A DNA stretch of 64,000 nucleotides from Caldifarciminota bacterium (GCA_027026255.1 JALVOT010000003.1:62001-126000); one strand, 5' to 3'. Positions 25,857-35,079 are shown, counted from the first letter of the stretch. Translations and numbers: made by a program. The notes: generated by a model not told the origin, from the letters alone.

Positions 25857-27584
25857 TTGAAAAAATTTTCCGTTCAATTGGATCCATTAACTGGAGAAAA
25901 ATATATTGAGGTCCCGTTCAAGGGTCATCCTGTAGTAGATAATCCAATCTATAATAAAGGTTCGGCCTTTACTGAACAGGAAAGGGAATTACTAAATCTC
26001 TATGGTATTCTCCCCGACCAGGTTTCAAATATTAAAGACCAGACCCGCCGTGCCTATGAAAATTATTCCCGAAAACAAAGTCCTGTAGAAAAATATATAT
26101 ATCTACTCAGCCTTCTTGACCGCAACGAAACCCTATTCTATCACCTCTTTCTAAAAAATATAGAAGAAATGCTGCCTATTATCTACACTCCAACTGTTGG
26201 CGAAGCGGCAAAGACCTTCAGCCTTCTATTCCGAAGACCACGCGGCCTCTATGTTTCATCCCAGAAGATAACCTTTATCGATCGCATTCTATCTAATGCC
26301 CCATTCTCAAATATCAAATTGATTGTTGTTACAGATGGCGAAAGAATCCTGGGACTTGGAGACCAGGGGGTTGGAGGAATGGCAATCCCCATCGGCAAAA
26401 CCTGTCTTTATGTGGTGGGCGGAGGACTGCATCCGGCACTCTGTCTTCCCATCCTTTTGGATGTTGGCACAGACAATGAAGAGCTACTCAAAGACCCCCT
26501 TTATCTTGGTCTAAAACATCGCCGTTTGAAAGGACAAGAATATGATGCAGTAGTTGAAGAATTCGTTAAAGGTATCAAACGTTGTTTTCCTCATGCCGTG
26601 TTGCAATGGGAAGATTTTGGCAAACATAATGCGCGCCGTCTTTTAATGCGTTATCGAGAACGTATCTGCTCATTCGATGATGATATCCAGGGCACCGGTG
26701 CCGTAGCCCTTGCCTTTTTATATAATGCAATGCGCCTCAAAAAAGAAACCTTAGCTCAACAGAACTATCTTATCTTCGGTCTTGGTCAGGCTGGATATGG
26801 TGTAGGCCAGACCATCATCTCCGCATTGGTAGACCAGGGTCTTACCCCGGAACAGGCAAAGAAAAAAATCTATGCGATTGATCGTGATGGGTTACTTCTG
26901 GAAAATATGAAACTTGACGAATACCAAAAACCATTTGCCCACAAAATCGAGGAAATATCATCCTGGCATTTGAAAAACAAAAATCATATCGGGCTTCTGG
27001 ATACTATAGAAAATGCGAAAATCACCGTGCTTATCGGTACTTCTGGTGTCACAGATGCATTTGATGTCCAGGCGCTTAATCAATTAGCAAAAAATTGTTC
27101 AAAGCCGGTTATCCTGGCCCTTTCCAATCCAACCAGCAAGAGTGAATGCACACCGGATTGTGCTTTAACAGCATCAAAGGGAAATTGTATTATCGGCACT
27201 GGCAGTCCATTTGCACCGGTCGAGGTCAACGGTCGAAAACAAAAAATTCCTCAGTGCAATAATATGTATATATTCCCCGGTTTGGGTCTGGGTGCATCAT
27301 TATCAATGACCCCGAAGATCACCGACCGGATGTTTATCGCATCGGCTCGGGCACTGGCAGAACTTGTTCCCGATTCAGAACTGGAACAGACAATATTCCC
27401 TGATATAAACAATATTCGAAAGATATCTGCCGCAGTAAGTTTTGCAGTCCTGAAAGAGGCACGGGATTCCGGACTGGGGATAAGGAAATCAGACCAGGAA
27501 TTAAAAAAGCTGATTGAACACTCAATGTGGGAACCCAGGTATCTGCCTTACAGATACGAAGGACCAAACAAAGAATTTGATTGA
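25857..27584 (+). CDS. NAD(P)-dependent malic enzyme (large, ME-family type)
   Basis: A 575-residue enzyme that oxidatively decarboxylates malate to pyruvate. It is the long form shared with eukaryotes and E. coli MaeA. Motifs: YTPTVGEAAK, VTDGERILGLGDQGVGGM (substrate and metal region), WEDFGKHNARRLL, CSFDDDIQGTGAV (metal Asp/Glu) and the Rossmann loop FGLGQAGYGVGQ, then LSNPTSKSEC. Length is normal. It starts with TTG at 25857, 5 nt after AGGAGG. No separate promoter is seen between it and the terminator at 25801-25827, so its transcription may come from read-through or a weak promoter within the 30-bp gap. Confidence 0.95.
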   Translation: MKKFSVQLDPLTGEKYIEVPFKGHPVVDNPIYNKGSAFTEQERELLNLYGILPDQVSNIKDQTRRAYENYSRKQSPVEKYIYLLSLLDRNETLFYHLFLKNIEEMLPIIYTPTVGEAAKTFSLLFRRPRGLYVSSQKITFIDRILSNAPFSNIKLIVVTDGERILGLGDQGVGGMAIPIGKTCLYVVGGGLHPALCLPILLDVGTDNEELLKDPLYLGLKHRRLKGQEYDAVVEEFVKGIKRCFPHAVLQWEDFGKHNARRLLMRYRERICSFDDDIQGTGAVALAFLYNAMRLKKETLAQQNYLIFGLGQAGYGVGQTIISALVDQGLTPEQAKKKIYAIDRDGLLLENMKLDEYQKPFAHKIEEISSWHLKNKNHIGLLDTIENAKITVLIGTSGVTDAFDVQALNQLAKNCSKPVILALSNPTSKSECTPDCALTASKGNCIIGTGSPFAPVEVNGRKQKIPQCNNMYIFPGLGLGASLSMTPKITDRMFIASARALAELVPDSELEQTIFPDINNIRKISAAVSFAVLKEARDSGLGIRKSDQELKKLIEHSMWEPRYLPYRYEGPNKEFD

Positions 27585-27608
27585 CATTCCAATAAAAATC
27601 TATATAAT
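27581..27608 (+). promoter_or_regulatory. tRNA-Asn promoter
   Basis: TTGACA (27581-27586), 16-bp spacer, TATAAT (27603-27608). It overlaps the last codons of the malic enzyme gene. The mature tRNA starts 8 nt after the -10. Confidence 0.85.
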
Positions 27609-27616
27609 ACAATAAT

Positions 27617-27688
27617 TCCTCGGTAGCTCAATGGTAGAGCATCCGGCTGTTAACCGGAGGGTTGCAGGTTCGAGTCCTGCCCGAGGAG
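27617..27688 (+). tRNA. tRNA-Asn (GTT)
   Basis: A full cloverleaf: acceptor TCCTCGG with CCGAGGA, D arm GCTC ... GAGC, anticodon stem TCCGG with CCGGA around CTGTTAA (anticodon GTT), and T arm GCAGG TTCGAGT CCTGC. The discriminator is G and CCA is not encoded. It sits just before the BREX-like cassette. The 300 bp that follow (27689-27959) hold no gene that I can support. Confidence 0.97.
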
Positions 27689-27959
27689 TTTACCTTACAA
27701 TACGGATATAATCAGGTTAAATGAAATACCCAAACCATTTTTGATAAAAAACTTAAAAATCAAAGCAGAAACCGGGAAGAGGAAAAAATGGATTTGACAT
27801 TATGTGGGCCCGGGCACGATGCAATGCCGTACATCTTGTCCCATCACAATCACCGATGTCCGCCCCGTCCAAATCCTTCACCAGGACTCAGGATTTTACT
27901 GATACCGCCAGATAGATAAAAACCGATATTGTTGTCTGTCAACCCCTGCAGATGGAGGC

Positions 27960-27987
27960 TTGACACCCCGTCATAATTGAATATGAT
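27960..27987 (+). promoter_or_regulatory. Promoter of the BREX-like cassette (leaderless type)
   Basis: TTGACA (27960-27965), 16-bp spacer, TATGAT (27982-27987); ATG 5 nt downstream at 27993, no ribosome site. It drives a tightly packed four-gene operon. Confidence 0.7.
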
Positions 27988-27992
27988 TATAT

Positions 27993-28829
27993 ATGGAGCC
28001 GGAGATATTAGGACGACTAAAGAAACTTTCAAAACTCAGCAATCGGCTCGCAAAACTGCTTCTGGACTACAATAAACTGAAAGAAGACGCCTTAAAAAAC
28101 GGCTATCTTCTGGACAAGAAACTTACTGAAATCACAAAGATAAAGGACCAATTTGAGGAGTGTGAATTAAAAGAGTTCCTGAATAAACTCATCAGTAAAG
28201 AAAAAGAAGAATCAGAAAAGATAAAAGATGAGTTTCGCTTCCGGTTTGGACAGGAATTAAAAAAACTATTAGAGAAAGATGGATTGATATTAAAAGGACA
28301 ATATCCGATTATGCGCATTGGACTTTTCACCCTGAAACTTGACTTTGAATTCGGCTCAGCCAGCCTCTATTTTGGTCCCGAGATCGAAAAAGTCCGCACC
28401 AAAATTCCCCTCCAGACCAACCTCATCTATGAGACGATAAAAAAAGTCAATGAAAACTTAAAGAAAATCGGGTTCAACCTTACCGAATCATTTCAGCGGC
28501 TGCTCGAAGCCTATAAACGGGCGATACTATTAAAGAAGAAAACATTCGGTGACCGTATTCTTTTGAATGAAGTTCTAACCCAATTTGTTCTATTGAGCCA
28601 GCCCAAAAAGTTCTTTATCGAACCCAAAAAAGAGAACTTCCAGGAATTTTCCCGGATGAAACTCGGCTATCTGCTCTACCAATTAAAAAAAGGAGGTTTT
28701 ACCCGGCAGGGAATGAGGCTATATGTTGCAACATTTGATGCAACCCTGAATAAACTCCGGCATCTATGGGTTCCTGAAAACGAGCAGGGCGAAGGAACTC
28801 ACTATGCATATATTTCATTTGAAAAATGA
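27993..28829 (+). CDS. Unknown coiled-coil protein, first gene of the BREX-like cassette
   Basis: A 278-residue protein that I cannot assign. Residues 1-95 are a charged coiled coil rich in Lys and Glu. A beta segment follows (about 98-135: YPIMRIGLFTLKLDF, SASLYFGP). The rest is helical and ends in a conserved-looking LRHLWVPENEQGEGTHYAY. It has no membrane segment or obvious nuclease or ATPase motif. Its stop overlaps the next gene (ATGA), so it is probably a stoichiometric partner of the ATPases. In comparable clusters this position is sometimes held by TerB-type proteins, but I see no TerB signature here. Promoter and start support a real gene. Confidence 0.75.
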   Translation: MEPEILGRLKKLSKLSNRLAKLLLDYNKLKEDALKNGYLLDKKLTEITKIKDQFEECELKEFLNKLISKEKEESEKIKDEFRFRFGQELKKLLEKDGLILKGQYPIMRIGLFTLKLDFEFGSASLYFGPEIEKVRTKIPLQTNLIYETIKKVNENLKKIGFNLTESFQRLLEAYKRAILLKKKTFGDRILLNEVLTQFVLLSQPKKFFIEPKKENFQEFSRMKLGYLLYQLKKGGFTRQGMRLYVATFDATLNKLRHLWVPENEQGEGTHYAYISFEK

Positions 28830-30082
28830 ATCCTGCACCCCTGAATAAAAAAATTGCCAAGATGATAATACATCAACTGGGAAGTTCCGGTACACCACCC
28901 CGGTTTGGTGTTGAGCATTTCAGTGTGGGTTTAGACATTTTTCTCAAAATCATTGAGGATGAATATCTAAAAGATATCTTAAAATTGAACCTCTCTTCAT
29001 TCAAGATGATTACCGGGAATTATGGAGGTGGTAAAACACACTTTCTCTTGATGATTAGAAACCTTGCCTGGAAGAATGGTTATGTCACAAGCTATGCCCA
29101 ACTCGGCCCGACCGAATGCCCATTTGACCGTCTGGAACTGGTCTATAAAAATATTGTGCTCAATATTGCACCACCATCAAAAGATAAACCGGAAGCGGCT
29201 CAGAACAATAGCGGCATTGACCTTCTTTTAAAAAGAATCAGTAAAAAAGGAGTCCGAAATCTTTTATCAAAATTATCCCGCCTTGAGAGTTCAAGTTTTG
29301 CCAATGCCTGTAAGGCTGCAATTGACAACCTCAGGGCGGACGATGAAGAAGGCTTTTATGAAGTTATCCAGTGGCTTAAAGGTGAAGAGGTATCAAAGGA
29401 CCTGCGCCTCAGATATCGAATATCAGAAAGGATTGATCGCAGCAATGCCTTTAGAATGCTGCGCAGTCTGGTGCAATTTATCAATGCAATGGGTTATTCA
29501 GGCCTGATACTACTATTTGATGAGGCAGAAAGAGGGATGAGTATCTCTTCAAGCCGGGACAAGCGCCGTGCCCTTGATAATCTGAGACAACTCGTTGATG
29601 AATGTGGTAATTCAAGACTACCCGGAGCAATGTTCTTTTATGCAATCCCGGATGAAAACCTACTTTTAGAGGGCAGCGGTGGTGTTTATGAAGCATTAAA
29701 ACAGCGACTTCGTTCCAATTTTACAACGATAAATCCCCTCGGTGTAAAAATAAATCTTGAGGAACTGGGCCCTGAACCTGCAGAATTCTTGACCCGGCTT
29801 GGTAAAAAACTTAAAACGATATTTGAAATTGCCTACGACTGTGAATTGAATGATGAATATCTGACACCTTCAATGAAGAATCTCATCGAAACCGCCTTAG
29901 AATTGCAGGCCCTCGATATCAGTTATCGAAGAATATTTGTGGTCGGTATCATTGAGGCATTCCAGAGATTGAAACAGGAACAAAAATTGATAACAACACA
30001 GGAGGCGCAGGAAATCCTCAGGTCAAGCGTAAGAATGCTTTCGGAAAAGGAAAGAAAAGAGATTGAAAGCGAAGAGTATTAG
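28826..30082 (+). CDS. DUF2791 (BrxC/BrxD-type) P-loop ATPase 1
   Basis: A 418-residue P-loop ATPase. Walker A is TGNYGGGKTHFL (about residues 63-74), and Walker B is LILLFDEAERG (about 228-238), with the DEAE seen in the DUF2791 family. The FGVEHFSVG segment before Walker A and the YAIPDENLL sensor-like segment after Walker B also fit. Family members include BrxD of some BREX types, where BrxD is paired with the BrxHI helicase. The protein is cytosolic, with no membrane segment. It overlaps the first cassette gene by 4 nt. Partner genes pglX and pglZ are absent here. Confidence 0.85.
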   Translation: MNPAPLNKKIAKMIIHQLGSSGTPPRFGVEHFSVGLDIFLKIIEDEYLKDILKLNLSSFKMITGNYGGGKTHFLLMIRNLAWKNGYVTSYAQLGPTECPFDRLELVYKNIVLNIAPPSKDKPEAAQNNSGIDLLLKRISKKGVRNLLSKLSRLESSSFANACKAAIDNLRADDEEGFYEVIQWLKGEEVSKDLRLRYRISERIDRSNAFRMLRSLVQFINAMGYSGLILLFDEAERGMSISSSRDKRRALDNLRQLVDECGNSRLPGAMFFYAIPDENLLLEGSGGVYEALKQRLRSNFTTINPLGVKINLEELGPEPAEFLTRLGKKLKTIFEIAYDCELNDEYLTPSMKNLIETALELQALDISYRRIFVVGIIEAFQRLKQEQKLITTQEAQEILRSSVRMLSEKERKEIESEEY

Positions 30083-30085
30083 GAA

Positions 30086-31393
30086 TTGAACAAATTAAAG
30101 AATATAAAAACAAAGATTGTTACCCACCCTATCTTCGGTGAAGGTATCATAAAAAATGAAAAATGGGATGGTCAGGAGGTCCAGGTTCAATTCCATTGTG
30201 GCCTCACCCTGTGGTTGCCAGCGCGCTGGCTTAAGTCCATCAATCTTCCCAATATAAGATCAAATCAGATTTCATCCAAACGATTAATCGAAGCCTTCAG
30301 ATTGGGAATCGTGCCGCATCAGGATGTCGAATTTTTTACCTTCTGCAGGGGTTATGAAGTAAACCGACTTCAAAAAGGTTTAAATAGTTTGAAAAATGGT
30401 CAGGGAAGTGTATATATCATTGAAGGTTCTTATGGTTCAGGTAAAACCCACCTTTTAGAATATATCCGGCACATTGCATTAAAATATGGCTATGTTACCG
30501 CCTATTGTGAATTAAACAATCAGGAGACTCCATTATATCGACCCAAAAGGGTCTATCGGGAGCTGGTATACAACCTGCGTTATATAAAAGATGGCAGTGT
30601 CTATACATTCCGTGATCTGCTCAGACAGCTGAGCGCAACGAATATATCCGACCACTGTTTCTTCACCCCTCTATTCAAACACCTGCGCCGCTTAGACAAT
30701 GGCGACCATCAGACCGAGGTATTCTGGCAATGGATTGAAGGGGAATCCACCAAGGACTATGCAACCAACATCCGTTCACCATTCCGGGTCCGGGGCGGGC
30801 AGTCCATACCTGCCCTGTATGACTTTTCTACGGCGGCTGATTTCTATTGTTATATCATCACTGGATTGAGCCATCTGATAAGAGAAAATGATATGGGGGG
30901 ACTGGTAATCATCCTTGATGAAGTTGAAACAATCTTCCATTACCGATGGAATAATACCCTTTTCCAGCGCGGCTTGAATTTTCTTGCCGGCCTCATCTAT
31001 TCTGCGGTAAATAAAAAAGAATTGAAAAGGATTAATAATACAATGCTGCATAACCGTGTCCGGCCTACCCCCTATATCTATGGAAAACCGAATATCCTTA
31101 TCATTCTCGCCATAACCCCGGTATCCGCCGAACCGGGTCTAAAAAACTTCAATGACATCACCGCAGAAAGGTTGATTTTGAAAAAATTCAGTGATTCAGA
31201 ATTTGAATTAATCTATGATAATCTATATAATGTTTATCAAACTGCCTATCCAGGGTTTAAAATAGACCCGGAAGACAGAAAAAAGATTTTCACTGCGGCA
31301 TTAAAAAGAACATCCGGAGATTTAAGGGAATTTATTAAATTTTCAGTTGCCACATTTGACTGGCGGAGATTAAAACATATCTTCCAATCATAG
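30086..31393 (+). CDS. DUF2791 (BrxC/BrxD-type) P-loop ATPase 2 with N-terminal Tudor-like domain
   Basis: A 435-residue paralog of the preceding ATPase. Walker A is EGSYGSGKTHLL (about residues 113-124) and Walker B LVIILDEVETI (about 273-283). Shared landmarks with ATPase 1 include the H-x-L/F-L after Walker A and the YGYVTAY strand. It differs in an N-terminal module (about residues 8-52: VTHPIFGEGIIKN, then VQVQFHCGL) that resembles the Tudor/KOW-like domain at the end of PcrA/UvrD helicases, which contacts RNA polymerase or nucleic acid. Start is TTG, 3 nt after the previous stop; the ribosome site is weak (AGGA), so coupled translation is likely. The helicase gene follows with no gap. 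Confidence 0.82.
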   Translation: MNKLKNIKTKIVTHPIFGEGIIKNEKWDGQEVQVQFHCGLTLWLPARWLKSINLPNIRSNQISSKRLIEAFRLGIVPHQDVEFFTFCRGYEVNRLQKGLNSLKNGQGSVYIIEGSYGSGKTHLLEYIRHIALKYGYVTAYCELNNQETPLYRPKRVYRELVYNLRYIKDGSVYTFRDLLRQLSATNISDHCFFTPLFKHLRRLDNGDHQTEVFWQWIEGESTKDYATNIRSPFRVRGGQSIPALYDFSTAADFYCYIITGLSHLIRENDMGGLVIILDEVETIFHYRWNNTLFQRGLNFLAGLIYSAVNKKELKRINNTMLHNRVRPTPYIYGKPNILIILAITPVSAEPGLKNFNDITAERLILKKFSDSEFELIYDNLYNVYQTAYPGFKIDPEDRKKIFTAALKRTSGDLREFIKFSVATFDWRRLKHIFQS

Positions 31394-33406
31394 ATGCGGC
31401 CTGAAGATTACAGTATCAAAAACCGCCTTGGAAAAACCTGGCATCCATTTTTTGGCCATTTTGGAAAATTCACAGAAATCCAATCCTTAACCATTCCCCA
31501 TATTCTTGCCGGTGAAAATGTGGTCGTCATTTCACCCGCTGCCACCGGTAAAACCGAGGCTGTTATCGCCCCGCTTGTGGAGAGATTGATACAAAGAAAA
31601 GCCCTGACTCCAAACAAACTCTCAATCCTCTATGTCTCACCAACCCGCGCCCTGGTAAATGACCTTTTTCGTCGGCTGATTCAACCGCTCAGCTGTCTGC
31701 ACATTAAAATAGGAATCAAAACCGGGGACTATCCTGCTCTTACACTTAAAAAACTTCCCCGGATTATTTTAACCACACCGGAATCATTTGATTCACTCCT
31801 GACCCGACAGACCGGAATTTTTGAACAATTGAATGCTTTAGTTCTGGATGAACTCCATCTCATAGATAATACACCAAGGGGTGACCAGTTAAGAATATTA
31901 TTAAATCGGCTGCGCAGAATAACAAAAAATATTCAGTGCTGTGCACTTTCAGCAACCATCGATGATATCAATATCGGTAAGCGTTACTTTGAAAACCCCC
32001 GGGTCTGTATTCTCCAATCTCCAAAGGAGATTGAATATCTACTCATATCCCAGGACCGCTTTGTAAGAAAATTACTGGCAACCGCCCGAGCCCGCGGTAT
32101 AAAAAAGATGCTGATATTCTTTAATGCCCGAAGTTATGCCGAATCATTTTCCCGACGCCTGAATCAACCGCCCTTTGAAGGCAGAGTCTTGGTGCATCAT
32201 GCAAGCCTGACAAAAAATCGAAGGGAAGAGGTTGAAAAAACGATGATTCAAAATGACCGGGCAATATTATGCGCAACCTCAACCTTAGAATTGGGAATAG
32301 ATATCGGTGATATTGATTGCATTGTGCTGCATCGTCCCCCGCATAATATCTCCTCATTACTCCAGCGTATCGGAAGGGGAAATCGAAGACAGAATAAACT
32401 ATTTGCCGTCGGTATTTATAAAGATAATCTGGAAAAGATGCTCTTTGAATCTTATTTTGAATGCGCCCGTCAGGGCAGCCTCTTTTCAGAAAGATACAAC
32501 CCCACCCTTTCTATAATCCCCCAGCAGATATATTCTTACCTGTATCAGCGCCGGCGCATCGGAACGACATTAAAAAGTCTCTACCGCATATTTGAACCTA
32601 TATATACAGCATTGCAGGTAAAGACCGTATTTAAGAAATTGCTTGATGACGGCTTAATAAAAGAATTTCGACCCGGCATATATTATGATTCTGAAAAACT
32701 GGAGAAGAAGATAGCCTGGGGTAAGATTCACTCCAATATTGCAGAAATAAACTTCGGTGAATATGATGTCTTCGATATCAGTCAAAACAGGATTATCGGT
32801 AGAATCTTTTATGTCCGCAATCAATTCATCCTGGGCGGTCGTTGCTGGCAGACCGTCCAGGTTCAACAAAAAGAACGGAGGGTATATGCAAAATATGTTC
32901 AGGATATTCCCGCCCTTGCCCGGATCTTTGAAGGAAAAGGAGAGAGAACTTACAATTATCTGCTTGCCCCTATATTAAAAAGTAAACTTTTTCCAGAGCT
33001 GGACGGGTTTAATTTTCCCTTCACCTACGACGGCCGGAATACGCATATTCTGCATCTATTCGGTGCCCTTTATGGTTTTATCCTGGCTGAAGCACTCAGC
33101 CGGGAAGGGATTGAAACAATCGACCTCGAAGGAAAACTGTTTATATTAAAGCGATTTCAACTTGTTAACCAGGAATTTCCTGCACCCCGGGTCGAATCCA
33201 TCCGGAAGGTAATCAATGATAATATAAGAAGATTAGAAGATGCCCTGGGTAGTGGTGCATATTTTTATGACCTGCCCCTCGAATATCAAATTGAGGACCA
33301 TTATCGTGCCCTTGATATCAATGGATTTTTGAACTTTCTTAATTCCATCAATCTCGTCCCGATCGACAAAGACAAATTTTATGATATTGCAAAGGGTTTA
33401 AAATAA
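31394..33406 (+). CDS. DEAD/DEAH-box superfamily 2 helicase of the BREX-like cassette
   Basis: A 670-residue helicase. Motifs: I (SPAATGKTEA, about residues 53-62), Ia (YVSPTRALVNDL), II (LDELHLID), III (LSATIDD), then in the second RecA domain TSTLELGIDIGD and motif VI (LLQRIGRGNRR). The spacing and the GRGNRR motif resemble Lhr-type and BrxHI helicases. The C-terminal 250 residues have a winged-helix-like part (about 385-440) and an unassigned end. It starts immediately after the second ATPase stop. In BREX types with BrxD, BrxHI is the neighbouring helicase, so a functional ATPase-helicase unit is likely; its actual job here is unproven. Confidence 0.87.
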   Translation: MRPEDYSIKNRLGKTWHPFFGHFGKFTEIQSLTIPHILAGENVVVISPAATGKTEAVIAPLVERLIQRKALTPNKLSILYVSPTRALVNDLFRRLIQPLSCLHIKIGIKTGDYPALTLKKLPRIILTTPESFDSLLTRQTGIFEQLNALVLDELHLIDNTPRGDQLRILLNRLRRITKNIQCCALSATIDDINIGKRYFENPRVCILQSPKEIEYLLISQDRFVRKLLATARARGIKKMLIFFNARSYAESFSRRLNQPPFEGRVLVHHASLTKNRREEVEKTMIQNDRAILCATSTLELGIDIGDIDCIVLHRPPHNISSLLQRIGRGNRRQNKLFAVGIYKDNLEKMLFESYFECARQGSLFSERYNPTLSIIPQQIYSYLYQRRRIGTTLKSLYRIFEPIYTALQVKTVFKKLLDDGLIKEFRPGIYYDSEKLEKKIAWGKIHSNIAEINFGEYDVFDISQNRIIGRIFYVRNQFILGGRCWQTVQVQQKERRVYAKYVQDIPALARIFEGKGERTYNYLLAPILKSKLFPELDGFNFPFTYDGRNTHILHLFGALYGFILAEALSREGIETIDLEGKLFILKRFQLVNQEFPAPRVESIRKVINDNIRRLEDALGSGAYFYDLPLEYQIEDHYRALDINGFLNFLNSINLVPIDKDKFYDIAKGLK

Positions 33407-33413
33407 TACCCCT

Positions 33414-33731
33414 CTATTTTGTTGTTCTGATTTTGTTTACTACAGAATAGATACTATATCCGATTATTCCAGAGGCGACAATCCAGAACCAGAAAGGCAG
33501 ATTATGCCCAAAGATTGCCACATAACTGAAAGGTAATATGATTATAATACCCAGGATAATACCAAAGGTCCGAACCTCAGCAAATTTTTTCTTCTTCAGT
33601 CCGCCAATTATCTTATATATGGAAAACCAGAACGGCACTATCCCGGCAAAGTATATAATCGCAAAGATTATGGGATTCACCCCGTAATCGTGGTGAATCC
33701 GGGCAAGCCAATCTTTCAGATACTGAAACAT
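33414..33731 (-). CDS. Small membrane protein of unknown function
   Basis: A 105-residue protein with three predicted membrane helices (about residues 20-42, 56-72 and 76-94) and a basic C-terminus. No family motif is recognised. It overlaps the serS stop by 1 nt, so it is translated from the serS message. It lies tail to tail with the helicase gene, only 7 bp apart. Confidence 0.65.
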   Translation of the reverse strand: MFQYLKDWLARIHHDYGVNPIIFAIIYFAGIVPFWFSIYKIIGGLKKKKFAEVRTFGIILGIIIILPFSYVAIFGHNLPFWFWIVASGIIGYSIYSVVNKIRTTK

Positions 33732-34996
33732 TATTCAATAAATTCTTTACCGACATAATCCCTTAAGACCTCAGGAACCTTTATCCTTCCATCCGGGGTT
33801 TGATAATTCTCGACAATACCGATGAATACCCTTGGTGTGGCAAGGCCTGAACCATTCATCGTAAATACATAATCCACCCCACCGTCGGACTTCCGATAAC
33901 GAATATTGGCACGCCGCGCCTGATACTGTTCATAAATACTTACTGAAGAGACCTCAAGCCACTCACCCATTCCCGGGGCATAGACCTCAATATCATAGGT
34001 CTTTGCTGCAGCGAATGTCATATCACCGGTGCTCAAAACGATAATCCGGTAAGGCAGTCCAAGTAATTGAACAACCTCCTCGGCATCACTCAATAATTTT
34101 TCAAACTCTTCATAACCCTGTTCCGGTGTGGTATATTTTACCAGTTCAACCTTATTAAACTGATGAACCCGGCTAATCCCCCGAACCACCTTGCCATAAG
34201 AACCTGCCTCGCGGCGAAAACAAGGGGTATAGGCAACATAACAGATGGGTAATTTTTTTTCAGGAATGATTTCCCGGGAATGAATATTTGTCAGGGGAAC
34301 CTCACCAGTAGGGGCAAGAAAAAAATCATTATCCTTACACCGATACATCTCATCTTTAAGTTTGGGCAGCTGTCCGGTTCCATAAAGACATTGGGGAGGA
34401 TTCAGGACCGGTGGAAAAATCTCAATATAATTATGTTTTTTGGTGTGTATATCAAGAAAAAAATTTATGAGTGCCCGCTCCAGTTTTGCTCCATCACCTT
34501 TATACAGAATAAAACGCGAACCGGAAATCTTCACCGCCCTTTTCTGATCAAGAATATCTAAAGCCGAACAGATATCCCAGTGGGGTAAAACATTGAAATC
34601 AAATTGGGGCGGCGCTTTTAAACCCCTGATAAATTTATTGGCTTTTGCATCCGGTCCGACCGGAACTGAACTGTGGGGAATATTGGGAAGCCATTGCATC
34701 TTCTCCTGAAATTGTGCCTCAACCTCTTTATATACCCTCTCTTTCTCTTTAATCTCCTCACCATATCTTCGTGCCTCTGCCATTAAATCTTTAAATTCAC
34801 CGCCCCTGCGCTTCAACTCTCCAACCTTTTTTGAAATCTCATTCCGTTTCTGTCTCAACTCCTGCAATTCTGTTATCAAACTACGCCGCTTCTTATCAAT
34901 CTTCAGGATTTCATCTAAGGAAACCTCTTCCCCACGATTTTTTATGGCCTGATGCACAATCTCAGGATTTTCCCGTAATATCTTTAAATCAATCAT
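33731..34996 (-). CDS. serS: Seryl-tRNA synthetase
   Basis: A 421-residue class II synthetase that charges tRNA-Ser. It has the N-terminal long antiparallel coiled coil (about residues 28-105) that grips the variable arm, motif 2 (CFRREAGSYGKVVRGISRVHQF) split over about residues 260-282, and motif 3 (TMNGSGLATPRVFIGIVEN) at about 381-399. I chose the ATG at 34996. The in-frame GTG at 34999 is only 4 nt from the -10, whereas the ATG gives a 7-nt gap like other leaderless genes here. Confidence 0.96.
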   Translation of the reverse strand: MIDLKILRENPEIVHQAIKNRGEEVSLDEILKIDKKRRSLITELQELRQKRNEISKKVGELKRRGGEFKDLMAEARRYGEEIKEKERVYKEVEAQFQEKMQWLPNIPHSSVPVGPDAKANKFIRGLKAPPQFDFNVLPHWDICSALDILDQKRAVKISGSRFILYKGDGAKLERALINFFLDIHTKKHNYIEIFPPVLNPPQCLYGTGQLPKLKDEMYRCKDNDFFLAPTGEVPLTNIHSREIIPEKKLPICYVAYTPCFRREAGSYGKVVRGISRVHQFNKVELVKYTTPEQGYEEFEKLLSDAEEVVQLLGLPYRIIVLSTGDMTFAAAKTYDIEVYAPGMGEWLEVSSVSIYEQYQARRANIRYRKSDGGVDYVFTMNGSGLATPRVFIGIVENYQTPDGRIKVPEVLRDYVGKEFIE

Positions 34997-35003
34997 CACC
35001 GCA

Positions 35004-35031
35004 ATTATACCTCTTTTTCAATCCAAGTCAA
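35004..35031 (-). promoter_or_regulatory. serS promoter (leaderless type)
   Basis: Minus strand: TTGACT (35031-35026), 16-bp spacer, TATAAT (35009-35004). ATG 7 nt further on. It diverges from the hslV promoter, with 20 bp between the two -35 boxes. Confidence 0.8.
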
Positions 35032-35051
35032 TAATATAAAAGGTATAATAA

Positions 35052-35079
35052 TTGACAAATCTCTTTATATAAATATAAT
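35052..35079 (+). promoter_or_regulatory. hslV promoter (leaderless type)
   Basis: TTGACA (35052-35057), 16-bp spacer, TATAAT (35074-35079); ATG 5 nt downstream at 35085. Confidence 0.85.

Noticed and set aside
27850-28032. 60-codon minus-strand ORF ending LSPGEGFGRGGHR
   Set aside because: It crosses the cassette promoter and start; the glycine-rich end looks protein-like, but there is no start signal or family match.
27617-33731. Possible attachment-site duplication of the tRNA-Asn 3' end on the far side of the cassette
   Set aside because: No copy of GGTTCGAGTCCTGC or CCGAGGAG-like sequence was seen between the helicase gene and serS, and no integrase gene is present.
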